Made by a program: the position numbers and the translations under genes | Part shown: in pieces, positions 27,215 to 37,626 of the stretch | How the letters are laid out: every line of letters starts with the position of its first letter | Numbering within the stretch: the first letter of the stretch is position 1 | Source of the DNA: an uncultured bacterium | GTDB lineage: Bacteria; Planctomycetota; UBA1135; GCA-002748355 | Assembly: GCA_937858895.1 (NCBI GenBank) | Contig: CALLZN010000346.1 | Coordinates: 1-47,541, forward strand | Reading direction: 5' to 3' | Length of the DNA: 47,541 nucleotides | The notes under the pieces: model-generated | Database searches by the model: none | What the model was told of the DNA's origin: nothing | Seen by the model: the letters and a program-made list of their open reading frames with translations, nothing else

Positions 27215-28845
27215 CGGATCCTCCCGTCGTAGGCGCGGGCGGCTTCGGTCGCGAGGCCGAGCGCTGCGTAAGCATCGCCGGTCAACGTCGCGATGCGCAC
27301 TTGTGAAACGCTATCGACGGTGCGGGCCGCAAAGCGCGCGGCCAAGCGCACGACCGCGCTCGGCTGCCCTTGACGGCTCTCCGCCTCCAAGATGATGACC
27401 CGCGCGCGGTCGGCATGGATGCCGACGTCGTCTTGCAGCGGTCGCAAGATGGCCTTGGCCCGCTCGAAGGAACCATGGGCCAAGAAGGCCAGGCCGACCT
27501 CGACCGCGAGGTCAGGCACGTTGCTCGGACCCCGCTCGCGGATGACGCGCTCGAGTCGGTCGACGGCACCATCGGTATCTCCGAGCCGCAACGCGGCCTT
27601 GGCCTCGATCGTCAAGGCCAAGCCCCGCTCGGCGGCGCTCAAGAAGGCGTTCTGCTCAGCGGCCTTGCGCGCCGCGAAGAGCGCTTGCAGGGCATCGCGC
27701 GGCAGCTCGGCTTGGGCGATCGTGAGCCAGGCCACTCCGACGCGCTCGTCCTTCGGCGCCATCCGCAAGAACTGCCAGAGCCGCTCGCGCCCAGCGTCAT
27801 AGTTACCGAGCATGGTCATCGCGGCGCCGCGGAGAAAGGTCGTCGACGTCCACTGATCGGCCGGCAAGAGGATCGGATCGACGACGGCCTCGACCTGGGC
27901 GATCGCGTCGAGGATGAAGTCGGGTTTGCCGCGACGTCGCTGCACTTCGGCGACCAGTAGCAAGATCGGAACGTACTCTTCTTGATCTCGAAAGCTCTGC
28001 AGGAAGAGCTCGAGCTCGATGACCAACGAGTCGAGCAAGGTGGTGGCGGCGATGTGGCGAGCTGCCTCGACTTCCCGACGATGCTGGGCGAGCGACGCTC
28101 GCGCAAAGACCACCGCGGCCTTCGCGCCGACGCGCTCCGTGCGGTACAGCTTCATGACACGCGACGCCAGTTGCGCAGCGTCGGTCGCCTCACCGGCGGC
28201 GAAGCGACACTCGGCTTCACGGAGCAGCGCCTCAGGGACCCACGGATGCTTCGGATTCGTGTCAGCGAGCCAGCGGAAACCACCAGCGGCTGCGGACCAG
28301 TTCCCACGCGCCATATCGAGCATCGCGGTCTCGAGCCGCAGCTTGGCTTCGGTATCGGCGTTCATGCGCTCGCTGTCGATCTCGTGCTCGAGGAGGTTGC
28401 GGTACCAGCGCAGACCCCAGTCGAGGAGTCGTTCGCGCCCCTGTTGCTGATCGCCTTTCGGGGCCCGCACGACGGTCGCGACGAGCGCTCCGAGTTGACC
28501 GTCGACAGGAGCCTGACGATCGGTGATCAAGTCAACGCCCGCTGCGACGGCGCAGAGCTCGGCGATCGTGATCGCCTCCATGCGATCGAAGGCGAGACTC
28601 ATCGTCGTTCGGTCGAGCGCGTCTTGGAGCTTGGCGTCTTCGTAGCGGAGCGCGAAGACGCCCATGGCCTCGAGGGTGCGCAGGGCGGTCGATGCCGATA
28701 CGCCCGCTCGATTGGCCGAGTAGTAGCGCAAAGTACCGATCGTCTCGACGACCTCGAAGAGCGGCTTGTCCTGCGCTGAGGCAGCCTCGAGGGGCGCGCC
28801 CTGCGAGATGCAGCCAAAGAGCACGATCCACGCGAGTCGTCTCAT
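27211..28845 (-). CDS. Exported TPR-repeat protein of unknown function
   Basis: 544 residues. A signal peptide (MRRLAWIVLFGCISQGAPLEAASA) is followed by a short alpha/beta segment that weakly resembles secretin/TonB N-terminal (STN) domains. Then come about 420 residues of helical pairs with TPR character, for example AAGGFRWLADTNPKHPWVPEALLREAECRFAAGEATDAAQLASRV. Periplasmic TPR proteins such as PflA/PflB scaffold stators in other flagellated bacteria; that comparison is structural only. It overlaps its neighbours by 4 bases at both ends. Confidence 0.78.
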   Translation of the reverse strand: MRRLAWIVLFGCISQGAPLEAASAQDKPLFEVVETIGTLRYYSANRAGVSASTALRTLEAMGVFALRYEDAKLQDALDRTTMSLAFDRMEAITIAELCAVAAGVDLITDRQAPVDGQLGALVATVVRAPKGDQQQGRERLLDWGLRWYRNLLEHEIDSERMNADTEAKLRLETAMLDMARGNWSAAAGGFRWLADTNPKHPWVPEALLREAECRFAAGEATDAAQLASRVMKLYRTERVGAKAAVVFARASLAQHRREVEAARHIAATTLLDSLVIELELFLQSFRDQEEYVPILLLVAEVQRRRGKPDFILDAIAQVEAVVDPILLPADQWTSTTFLRGAAMTMLGNYDAGRERLWQFLRMAPKDERVGVAWLTIAQAELPRDALQALFAARKAAEQNAFLSAAERGLALTIEAKAALRLGDTDGAVDRLERVIRERGPSNVPDLAVEVGLAFLAHGSFERAKAILRPLQDDVGIHADRARVIILEAESRQGQPSAVVRLAARFAARTVDSVSQVRIATLTGDAYAALGLATEAARAYDGRIR

Positions 28846-29570
28846 CGATCGTCCTCTCCGCCGCCTGGCTTGCGTTCTTCTGTAGCAGCGACGCCATCGT
28901 CGTCGACGACTTCAGGAACGTCAGCCTGGTCGCGGTAACCGTCGGCGAGCAGCATGTAGGCCTCGGCGACCTTGGCTCGCGTGTCGGCTGCGAGCATCCC
29001 TTGCTGCAACAAGAAGCGCGCTGCGTAGCGCCGTGACTCACTCCAATCCCGCGCGCTCGAAGCTTCGCGGGCGAGCCGCAACAGCTCTTCTGGCACGAGG
29101 CTGCCTTCGATGCTCGCCTTGGACAAGCGGAGCCAACGCGCTGCGTCTTCTTCGCGGCCGATGGTGCCGGCAAGGTAAGAGAGCTGGAGCCAGACCGCGC
29201 GCTTGGGGACCTCGCCCATGCGCGGCTCTTGTCGCAGCAATTGCTGGAGTGAGTCGATCGCGTTGTCGAGCTGGCCAGCGGCGGCTTGGCGCTGCGACCG
29301 CTGCCAGAGCTCGTTGCGAGGAAGGAGCGGAAGGCGTGACTCGTCGACTCGTGGCTTCGACGCGCCACCGCTCTGCGCCGCCTCACCGTTGTCGCCACTC
29401 CGATCGGTGTCGACCTTGGAGATGTCGGGTCTTCGCCCTTCGTCGGAGACAGGCCAAGCGACGATCGCGGCCAAGAGCAGGACGTTGGCCACGAGGACTG
29501 CCGCGATCGCGGAGTCGAGCGAACGCCACACTTTGCGCGACGCGTCCTTCTTGGGGGCGCTCGTCATCAT
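28842..29570 (-). CDS. Membrane-anchored TPR-like protein of unknown function
   Basis: 242 residues. An N-terminal cytoplasmic tail and one transmembrane helix at about 17-39 (LDSAIAAVLVANVLLLAAIVAW) are followed by a Gly/Ser/Asp linker and helical TPR-like pairs (ELWQRSQRQAAAGQLDNAIDSLQQLLRQEP; AARWLRLSKASIEGS), ending in an acidic tail. The topology places the repeats outside the cytoplasm. The start overlaps the response regulator by 4 bases and the stop overlaps the next TPR gene by 4 bases. Confidence 0.75.
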   Translation of the reverse strand: MMTSAPKKDASRKVWRSLDSAIAAVLVANVLLLAAIVAWPVSDEGRRPDISKVDTDRSGDNGEAAQSGGASKPRVDESRLPLLPRNELWQRSQRQAAAGQLDNAIDSLQQLLRQEPRMGEVPKRAVWLQLSYLAGTIGREEDAARWLRLSKASIEGSLVPEELLRLAREASSARDWSESRRYAARFLLQQGMLAADTRAKVAEAYMLLADGYRDQADVPEVVDDDGVAATEERKPGGGEDDR

Positions 29571-30259
29571 GCTCCTCCCGTCTGAAGCCAGAGCATCGAT
29601 CGCGTGCTACTTGACGGAGCTGTTACGGTCTTGTGAACCCGTATCGCGAACCCACCCTCGATCTGCCACACGTCGCATGCTGGCGTCAAGGGACCAACGC
29701 GGGCAGCGCCGCTCGATGCACAGCGATACGTGAGACCGAGCCACGGACCATCCAAGCTCCAAGTCTCGATGCGGCCTGGCGGCAGCGCCGCTAACGCGTC
29801 TTCGAGGCGGCGGCGCATGTCGGGATCCAGCTCGAGGGCGCGATGAACATCGTCGATGGTCGGCTCTTCGCGTGGTCGGTCCATGGCGCGAGGTTGCGCC
29901 ACCCAAGCAAGGAGTTCGCGCGGATTGAGCGGCTTGGGCAGGCGATCGATGCGCGGGTGCGCCGCGAGATAGGCCGTCGTGGCGTCGCGCTCGTTGGCAG
30001 TCGTGAGCGCGGCGCGCCCTAGGTCCGTCGAGCTGCAATAGGCGTCGAGGATTCGCATCCCCGACTCTTGGCCGAGCTGCTCGTCAGTGACGAGGCAGGC
30101 TGGCAACGTTGCTTGCAACGCTTGGAGCGCTTCTTCGACCGAAGCCAGCTCCAGCACGCGATAACCACGGAAGCGCAAGAAGGCGCCGAGGGCTTGGCGA
30201 ATCCCTTCTTCGTCGTCGACCAACATCACGTCGAGTCCGAACATCTCGCGCGACTCCAA
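29567..30259 (-). CDS. Response regulator with unusual C-terminal domain
   Basis: 230 residues. Receiver domain 1-125: acidic pair Asp15/Asp16 in LVDDEEG, phospho-acceptor Asp59 in LVTDEQLG, a switch threonine in ALTTANE, and Lys109 in LPKPLN. Residues 130-230 match no output domain I know: a helical part (IDDVHRALELDPDMRRRLEDALAAL), then a strand-rich part with two aromatic stretches (ETWSLDGPWLGLTYR; DVWQIEGGFAIRVHK). No helix-turn-helix is seen, so output is probably through protein contact. It follows the histidine kinase by 6 bases. Confidence 0.8.
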   Translation of the reverse strand: MESREMFGLDVMLVDDEEGIRQALGAFLRFRGYRVLELASVEEALQALQATLPACLVTDEQLGQESGMRILDAYCSSTDLGRAALTTANERDATTAYLAAHPRIDRLPKPLNPRELLAWVAQPRAMDRPREEPTIDDVHRALELDPDMRRRLEDALAALPPGRIETWSLDGPWLGLTYRCASSGAARVGPLTPACDVWQIEGGFAIRVHKTVTAPSSSTRSMLWLQTGGA

Positions 30260-30265
30260 TGCTCG

Positions 30266-30994
30266 TCAGAGCTTGCAACTCAGTGGAAGCGACAACTCGA
30301 AACTGGCCCCGATCCGGCTGGCTTCGCCATCGAGGAGGCGGGCCTCCCCGGCGTGGGCCTCGAGGACGCGCCGCACGAAGTAGAGACCGAGCCCCGTACC
30401 GCCGCGATGACTGTGGAAGGGTTCGAAAGCACTGTTCCGTGCCTCGGCGCTCAAACCCGGCCCATCATCGTCGACGCGGATCTGCAGGCGCCCAGCGCAG
30501 AGCCGCACCGAGAGGACGCTCGTCGCACCTTCGCGGCGTGCGTTCTCGAGCAGGTTCTCGATCGCGCGCTCGATCAGGACCCGATCGAAGACAACGCATG
30601 TGCCGCGAGGGACATCCACGTCGACCGACACATCCAGGCTCGAGAAGGCAGCAAAGAACGCCTCGATGTCGACGCTCGTGGCGCGCGGGCGCTCGGCTTT
30701 GGCGAGCTCGAGGCATGAGGCGATGAGCTTCGTGATTCGCGAAAGGTCCGTGGAGGAACGCTCCAAGAACGAGCGGCGCGGGTCATCTTCGTCGCAGAAC
30801 TCGAGGGCCACCGCGACATTGGTGATCGCAGAGGCGAGCGGGTTCTTGAGTTCATGCCCGAGCATACCGGCGAGGCGGACGAAGCTCTGCGACAGAGACG
30901 GTGTGGGCTCTGCGCTGCTGCGCGACGTCGATCTCGGGTGAGCGGACCGCGTTGCTCGCGACTTAGAGCTTTGAACTTCTGCGACTGCGACCAT
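30266..30994 (-). CDS. Soluble histidine kinase without sensor domain
   Basis: 242 residues. After a 35-residue Ser/Arg-rich leader comes HisKA with His47 in AGMLGHELKNPLASAI, then HATPase with IENLLENARREG (N box), DDDGPGLS (G1) and GGTGLGLYFVRRV (G2). No PAS, HAMP or membrane segment is present, so the input must come through a partner. It is first in the coupled cluster, 6 bases before the response regulator at 29567, with which it probably pairs; the NtrC-type regulator upstream (89-base gap) is an alternative partner. Confidence 0.88.
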   Translation of the reverse strand: MVAVAEVQSSKSRATRSAHPRSTSRSSAEPTPSLSQSFVRLAGMLGHELKNPLASAITNVAVALEFCDEDDPRRSFLERSSTDLSRITKLIASCLELAKAERPRATSVDIEAFFAAFSSLDVSVDVDVPRGTCVVFDRVLIERAIENLLENARREGATSVLSVRLCAGRLQIRVDDDGPGLSAEARNSAFEPFHSHRGGTGLGLYFVRRVLEAHAGEARLLDGEASRIGASFELSLPLSCKL

Positions 30995-31083
30995 GACTCG
31001 AACTGCCTGTCATGTGGACATGGGGACATCGGAGCGCCGGGACAACAAGGGCGCTGGTAAGCGCCGAGCTGCACGCCTCGTTG

Positions 31084-32544
<1,461 letters not shown>

Positions 32545-33017
32545 GACTGCTCCACGGGGTGCTCGGCTCGCAGAGTTCTGCGGCGCGAACGGGGGGTATT
32601 CGAAGTCAGGACGCTGGTCCCGGTGACATGGGTCTCTTCGGACGTTGGTGTCGCGAACTTGAGCAGACTGGGTCAAGGGTCCGAGCTCGATGACCTTCGA
32701 TAAATTTCTCAGAGGTTCCCTTGAGTCGACGCCGACGACCGCTCGATACCGACCGAGTCACTGGCGACCCAGTGTCCCGACATCCCCCCGTCGGTCAGAG
32801 AGTTTCCCCCTTCCTCGAGAGCAGTAGGCCGAGGCATGGGCCACGAGCTGCGAACACTAAGAACGGTTGAGCGTCTTCGCTCGGTACGCGCTAAGCGCAC
32901 CGGCCAGGCGAGCGCTCTCGGTCATTTGTTCGACCTCGTCACCTGCCACGACTCCAGGCACGGTTACCAACGAAGGAAGACTCTCTCGTCGAGCCCCAGA
33001 CCCCCTAGGAGACGACC
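32545..33017. other. Divergent intergenic region upstream of flagellin 1
   Basis: 473 bases between the NtrC-type regulator and the first flagellin. An AT-rich stretch lies at 32700-32710. A weak -24/-12 match, GG at 32883-32884 and GC at 32895-32896 with 10 bases between, would start about 110 bases before the flagellin ATG. An AGGAG ribosome site lies at 33007-33011. Nothing else was recognised. Confidence 0.5.
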
Positions 33018-33845
33018 ATGGGCCTGAGAGTCAACACCAACATCGCTGCGATCAACGCGCAGCGAAACCTCGAGTCGATCACAGGTCGACTCAGCACGAG
33101 CTACCGCCGCTTGTCGACGGGTTTGCGCATCACTACGGCAGCGGACGACGCTGCCGGCCTTGCGATTTCCGAACGACTCCGTTCGCAGGTGCGCTCACTG
33201 ACACAGAGCAAGCGTAACGCGAATGACGGAATCAGCTTGGTGCAGACGGCAGAAGGCGCGCTGAACGAGTCCAACTCGATCCTCATCCGCATGCGAGAGC
33301 TGGCGATACAAGCCAGCAATGGCACGGTGAGCGCGAAGGACAAGATCACGCTGAACGAAGAGTTCACGGCGCTCCGCAACGAGATCGACCGCATCGCGAA
33401 GTCGACCGAGTTCAACAGCGTCAAGCTCCTCGATGGTACGGCAACAGAGAGCTCGTTCCAGGTCGGTTTCAGCACGACGGCGGGTGTCGACACGGTTGGA
33501 GTGAGCTTGACGTCGGCGCTCGCGTCCGACCTCGGGCTCAGCACTCTGGCGATCACTGGCACGGGTGCGTCGGCCGCCATCACGGCGATCGACGCGGCTA
33601 TCGACAAGGTCTCCAGTCAGCGCGGCTCCTTCGGCGCTGTTCAAAACCGGCTGACGTCGACAATCAACAACCTCGGCGTTCAGATCGAAAACCTGTCAGC
33701 TGCTGAGAGCCGCATCCGCGACGTTGATGTCGCCGAGGCGACGTCCGAGCTGACCAGGAACTCGATCTTGCAACAAGCCGCGACTTCGATTCTCGCCCAG
33801 GCGAACGTCGCACCGCAGAGCGCTCTCTCGCTCCTCGGCGGCTAG
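33018..33845 (+). CDS. fliC: Flagellin 1
   Basis: 275 residues. N-terminal D0/D1: MGLRVNTNIAAINAQRNLESIT, LSTGLRITTAADDAAGLAISERLRSQVRSL and NANDGISLVQTAEGAL. The C-terminal D1/D0 ends in SILQQAATSILAQANVAPQSALSLLGG. The variable middle is very short, so it is a minimal flagellin without D2/D3 domains. The protein is exported by the type III pathway and has no signal peptide. AGGAG precedes the ATG by 6 bases. It is more similar to flagellin 2 than to flagellin 3. Confidence 0.97.
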   Translation: MGLRVNTNIAAINAQRNLESITGRLSTSYRRLSTGLRITTAADDAAGLAISERLRSQVRSLTQSKRNANDGISLVQTAEGALNESNSILIRMRELAIQASNGTVSAKDKITLNEEFTALRNEIDRIAKSTEFNSVKLLDGTATESSFQVGFSTTAGVDTVGVSLTSALASDLGLSTLAITGTGASAAITAIDAAIDKVSSQRGSFGAVQNRLTSTINNLGVQIENLSAAESRIRDVDVAEATSELTRNSILQQAATSILAQANVAPQSALSLLGG

Positions 33846-34211
33846 GCAGCGAGCACGGGTCGAATAGTCGCTTCGCTCCCGTCTCCAACGTCTCGACTTC
33901 GATCCCGAACGCTCGCGATCAGCTCATGATCGCATCTTCGAGTCGGTCGGCGCAGCAGCGTCGGCCGACTCGAAGTCGTTATGACGCGCCGTGCTTGAAT
34001 GCGCACGCGCGGCCCACTGCTGCGATCTTGGACGATCCGCGACTGCTCCGCGAATCCGCTCCAACAGCCGCATCGCACGATCCGATCGCGCATTGGTCAT
34101 CATGGACCACTTGCAAGCGCGAAAGTTTCACGACGGGCCCGCAAGCGCGGCGTGTCCCTTCCGTGAATGCCATGGAACAAGCCAATCCGGCACGCACTTC
34201 ACGAGGGATTC
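33846..34211. other. Intergenic region between flagellins 1 and 2
   Basis: 366 bases with no convincing gene. It contains the hairpin at 33936-33975 and an AAAGTTT stretch near 34122 that resembles a sigma-28 -35 element but lacks a matching -10. The flagellin 2 ribosome site GAGGG is at 34203-34207. Confidence 0.6.
33936..33975 (+). terminator. Hairpin after flagellin 1, probable terminator
   Basis: A perfect 11-base stem, CTTCGAGTCGG paired with CCGACTCGAAG, around an 18-base loop, about 90 bases after the flagellin 1 stop. Only a weak T run follows. Confidence 0.5.
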
Positions 34212-35036
34212 ATGGGACTTCGCGTAAATACCAACGTCGCGTCCATCAACGCGCAGCGCAATCTCGAAGCGGTCACTGGCCGCCTCAGCACCAACTACCG
34301 ACGCTTGTCGACGGGTCTCCGCATCACGACGGCTGCCGACGATGCTGCTGGACTCGCGATCTCGGAACGCCTGCGCTCACAGGTCCGGTCGCTGACTCAA
34401 AGCAAGCGCAACGCGAATGACGGCATCAGCCTCGTGCAGACGGCCGAAGGCGCGCTCAACGAATCGAGCTCGATCCTGATCCGCATGCGAGAGCTCGCGA
34501 TTCAGGCGAGCAACGGCACGGTTAGCACGAAGGACAAGGTAACACTCAACGAGGAGTTCACACAGCTTCGGAACGAGATCGACCGCATCGCGAAGTCGAC
34601 GGAGTTCAACAGCGTCAAGCTCCTCGATGGAACGTCAACGGAAAGCTCGTTCCAGGTCGGCTTCGGCACGACTGCGGGCATCGACACCGTCGGGGTGAGC
34701 CTGACCTCCGCGCTCGCCTCCGAACTTGGCCTCAACAGCTTGGCAATCACGGGCACAGGTGCCGCTGCTGCCATCTCGGCCATCGACACGGCCATCGACA
34801 AAGTATCAGCGCAGCGCGGATCCTTCGGTGCCGTTCAGAACCGGCTCGCTTCGACGATCAACAACCTCGGCGTGCAGATCGAGAACCTATCGTCAGCCGA
34901 AAGCCGAATCCGCGACGTGGACGTCGCGGACGAAACCTCACAGCTCACGAGAAACTCGATCCTCCAGCAAGCTGCGACCTCGATCTTGGCCCAGGCCAAC
35001 GTCGCTCCTCAGAGCGCGCTGTCCTTGCTCGGATAA
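34212..35036 (+). CDS. fliC: Flagellin 2
   Basis: 274 residues from ATG 34212 (MGLRVNTNVASINAQRNLEAVT), chosen for the GAGGG site and the flagellin N-terminus; an in-frame ATG 45 bases upstream would add a non-flagellin leader. It is nearly identical to flagellin 1 through both conserved ends and much of the middle, which suggests a recent duplication. It ends in QQAATSILAQANVAPQSALSLLG. It is followed by a strong hairpin. Confidence 0.97.
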   Translation: MGLRVNTNVASINAQRNLEAVTGRLSTNYRRLSTGLRITTAADDAAGLAISERLRSQVRSLTQSKRNANDGISLVQTAEGALNESSSILIRMRELAIQASNGTVSTKDKVTLNEEFTQLRNEIDRIAKSTEFNSVKLLDGTSTESSFQVGFGTTAGIDTVGVSLTSALASELGLNSLAITGTGAAAAISAIDTAIDKVSAQRGSFGAVQNRLASTINNLGVQIENLSSAESRIRDVDVADETSQLTRNSILQQAATSILAQANVAPQSALSLLG

Positions 35037-35083
35037 GATATCGACAAGCGTCCGATTGGCCGTCCCTCTCGGGGGAGCTATGA

Positions 35084-35125
35084 CAAGAACCGTATCCCCC
35101 AGCGACCTGGGTGATGCGGTTCTTG
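35084..35125 (+). terminator. Strong hairpin after flagellin 2
   Basis: A stem of 19 positions (35084-35102 with 35107-35125), with one mismatch and one T-G wobble, around a 4-base loop CGAC. The arms read AAGAACCGTATC and GATGCGGTTCTT at their outer ends. It ends the flagellin 2 transcript and lies in the leader of the next gene. Confidence 0.7.
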
Positions 35126-35203
35126 GCATTTGTAGCCCTACGACCTCGATGGCTCGCCGCCTCATCGCGCGCGCCTTGTGTTCGACAACCGAGAGGCGAA
35201 TCC

Positions 35204-36559
35204 GTGCAAGTCTCCCATCGCAAACCTCCAAGTCGACTCGCTTCAGATTCTCTCCCTCGACGAACGGCCTGTGCCGCTCACCTGTACTTGGCGTTATGCC
35301 TCTCTGCGGTTCTCACCGCAGTCGGCTGCGGGGGCGGCGGCGGCACTGCCGCCTTGGCAATCACGAGTGTCCGCGTGAGCGAAGCGTCGACGCGGAGCCC
35401 CCTCTCGCATCAAGTCACGCTGAGCAAGGCCGGCGGCAGCGTCGCCTATTCGCTGCAAGCGGCGCCGACAGGAATGTCGATTTCGCCTACCGGCTTGGTC
35501 ACATGGACACCGTCGTTGAGCGAGCTCGGGACAGTGCCGACCCCAACGATCGTGGCGACCCGAGACGGCGAGACGGCGACGCAAGCGTGGACGCTACGGG
35601 TTCACCAAGGAGTACGCATGGGAGTCACGCTCTCACCGCGAGGCCACACCAATGCCTCGACGGAGCAGGACTACCTCAACCACTTCCAGAATCGGAGTAA
35701 CGGCAAGGTCGTCGCCTTCCACGGCAAGTGGCGCGACTCCGTGAGCAGCGCCGGCTCGATCCCAGCGCTGGCGTTGTTGGCGCTAAGTGAGTCGAAGAAG
35801 AACGGTTACATCCCGGTCATCGGGCTCGGCTGGTCGGACGGCAACGGGAGTCCGGATCTCACGAGCGATTCAAACAGCGACAACTCCTGGAACAATCCCG
35901 AGACGCGCAGCGAGTTCTTGGCCATGGTCGAAGCCCTGGCCCGTGACCACGCGCCTTCGTACTTGTTCCTAGGCAACGAAGTCAACTCCTACTATGTGAC
36001 GCACAGTCAAGGCGAGTGGACCAAGTGGATCGAGGTCTATCAAGCGGCCTATGACGTGATCAAGGCAGCGAGCCCGAGTACGTTCGTGTTCACGACCTTC
36101 AACCTCGAGAAGATGGCCGGCGGTGGCGCAAAGAACGGCTGGGCTTACGCGCCGCACTGGCAGTTGATCGCTGACCACGGCTCCAAGCTCGATGGCGTCG
36201 GGTTCACGAGCTATCCGTACTTCGACTTCGATACGCCGTCGGCGATCAGCGCGGACTACTACACGCGCATCGAGAGTTACTGGACCGGTCCTCTGCTCTT
36301 CACGGAGCTCGGGTGGAAGGCCTCGGCAACCGTGCCCTATGCCGGTAGCGAGGCCGATCAAGCGGCCTTCGTATCGCGCTTCTTCGAGCTGACGGGGCAA
36401 GTCGACCTCGAATATGTCGCTTGGCTCTTTGAACATGACTGGCACAACCAAGCCAGCGTGCCGGCATTCATCGACATCGGCTTCAAAGACAACCTCGGCA
36501 ACCAAACACGCATGGCCGCAACTCGCTGGGCCGAAGCTGTCAGCCTGCGCGAACGCTGA
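35204..36559 (+). CDS. Lipoprotein with putative-Ig domain and TIM-barrel glycosidase-like domain
   Basis: 451 residues from GTG 35204, which has GAGAGG seven bases upstream. A long signal sequence ends at the lipobox LTAVGC, followed by GGGGG, so the mature protein is lipid-anchored. Residues after that form a He_PIG-like immunoglobulin domain (YSLQAAPTGMSISPTGLVTWTPSLSE). The rest is a (beta/alpha)8-type domain with LFLGNEVNSYY, the likely acid/base Glu, and LLFTELGWKA, the likely nucleophile, the plan of clan A glycosidases such as GH53. The substrate is unknown. It lies between flagellin genes, so a sheath or matrix glycan is possible, but this is inference. Confidence 0.75.
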   Translation: MQVSHRKPPSRLASDSLPRRTACAAHLYLALCLSAVLTAVGCGGGGGTAALAITSVRVSEASTRSPLSHQVTLSKAGGSVAYSLQAAPTGMSISPTGLVTWTPSLSELGTVPTPTIVATRDGETATQAWTLRVHQGVRMGVTLSPRGHTNASTEQDYLNHFQNRSNGKVVAFHGKWRDSVSSAGSIPALALLALSESKKNGYIPVIGLGWSDGNGSPDLTSDSNSDNSWNNPETRSEFLAMVEALARDHAPSYLFLGNEVNSYYVTHSQGEWTKWIEVYQAAYDVIKAASPSTFVFTTFNLEKMAGGGAKNGWAYAPHWQLIADHGSKLDGVGFTSYPYFDFDTPSAISADYYTRIESYWTGPLLFTELGWKASATVPYAGSEADQAAFVSRFFELTGQVDLEYVAWLFEHDWHNQASVPAFIDIGFKDNLGNQTRMAATRWAEAVSLRER

Positions 36560-36756
36560 GCGCACGATGCTGCGATCCCGCCCATGCCGTCGAAGCGTGT
36601 GGCAATCACCGCCACCGTCGGAGCTTTTTGCAACAGCTGAAGACTCAAGCGCGCCGACCATCTGACGAAGAATCGAACAGCCGCCGTGAAACCAGCCAAG
36701 TTGGCCACGTCGGCATCCACAGATCAACGCAGTCAGATCAGGGGGACTGAGCAGCA

Positions 36757-37581
36757 GTGGGTCTCAGAATCAACACCAACATCGCTTCTCTGAACGCGCA
36801 GCGCAACCTAGCCGGCGTGACCGAGAAAATGAGTACCAACTTCCGCCGGCTCTCTACGGGCTTGCGCATCACACAGGCGTCGGACGATGCTGCCGGCCTT
36901 GCGATCAGCGAACGCTTGCGTTCTCAGATCCGTTCGCTCGAGCAATCGAAGCGCAATGCGAACGACGGCATCTCACTCGTTCAGACCGCCGAGGGCGCTC
37001 TGAGCGAGTCATCGGCCATCCTGGTTCGCATGCGGGAACTCGCCGTGCAGGCCAGCAATGGAACTGTCAGCACCAAGGACAAGACGACGCTCAACGAGGA
37101 GTTCCAGCAGCTCGCCAGCGAAGTGGATCGCATCGCCAAGTCGGTCGAGTTCAACGGCATCAACTTGCTCGACAACTCCGCGAGTCAGCTGAGCTTGCAA
37201 GTGGGCTTCGGCACGACGACCGGCGTCGACACGATCGGCGTGAGCCTCTCTTCGGCTCTGGCCTCGGACCTCGGCCTCAACAGCCTGGTCATCACCGGCA
37301 CCGGTGCCGCCGCGGCCATCACGGCGATCGATACGGCGATCGACAAGGTGACGTCGCAACGCGGCAGCTTTGGAGCGATCCAGAACCGCCTGACCTCCGC
37401 GATCAGCAACCTAGGGGTCCAAGTCGAGAACCTATCGGCTGCCGAGAGCCGGATCCGCGACGTCGATATCGCCGTCGAGACCGCCAATCTCACGCGCAAC
37501 TCGATCCTGCAGCAGGCGGCGACTTCGATCCTCGCTCAGTCGAACCTCTCGTCACAGAGCGCCCTGCGCTTGCTCGGCTGA
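36757..37581 (+). CDS. fliC: Flagellin 3
   Basis: 274 residues from GTG 36757 (GLRINTNIASLNAQRNLAGVT). The same minimal D0/D1 plan as flagellins 1 and 2 but more divergent, for example EKMSTNFRRL, ASQLSLQVGFGTTTG and the end SQSALRLLG. It probably forms a distinct segment or a minor filament component. The ribosome site is a GGGGGAC stretch about 14 bases upstream, weaker than those of the other two genes. Confidence 0.96.
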   Translation: MGLRINTNIASLNAQRNLAGVTEKMSTNFRRLSTGLRITQASDDAAGLAISERLRSQIRSLEQSKRNANDGISLVQTAEGALSESSAILVRMRELAVQASNGTVSTKDKTTLNEEFQQLASEVDRIAKSVEFNGINLLDNSASQLSLQVGFGTTTGVDTIGVSLSSALASDLGLNSLVITGTGAAAAITAIDTAIDKVTSQRGSFGAIQNRLTSAISNLGVQVENLSAAESRIRDVDIAVETANLTRNSILQQAATSILAQSNLSSQSALRLLG

Positions 37582-37588
37582 GAATCTC

Positions 37589-37614
37589 GCGCGGGCTTCG
37601 ATTCAAGCCCGCGC
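37589..37614 (+). terminator. Terminator-like hairpin after flagellin 3
   Basis: A perfect 10-base stem GCGCGGGCTT/AAGCCCGCGC with a 6-base loop, 7 bases after the flagellin 3 stop. No T run follows. Confidence 0.65.
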
Positions 37615-37626
37615 AGCGATATGGCC

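Noticed and set aside
34118..34155. Sigma-28-like promoter for flagellin 2 (AAAGTTT)
   Set aside because: The -35 part matches but no GCCGATAA-like -10 follows at the right distance.
36618..36634. Sigma-54-like element before flagellin 3
   Set aside because: TTTTTGCA fits the -12 element, but the nearest GG is 8 bases away instead of 10.
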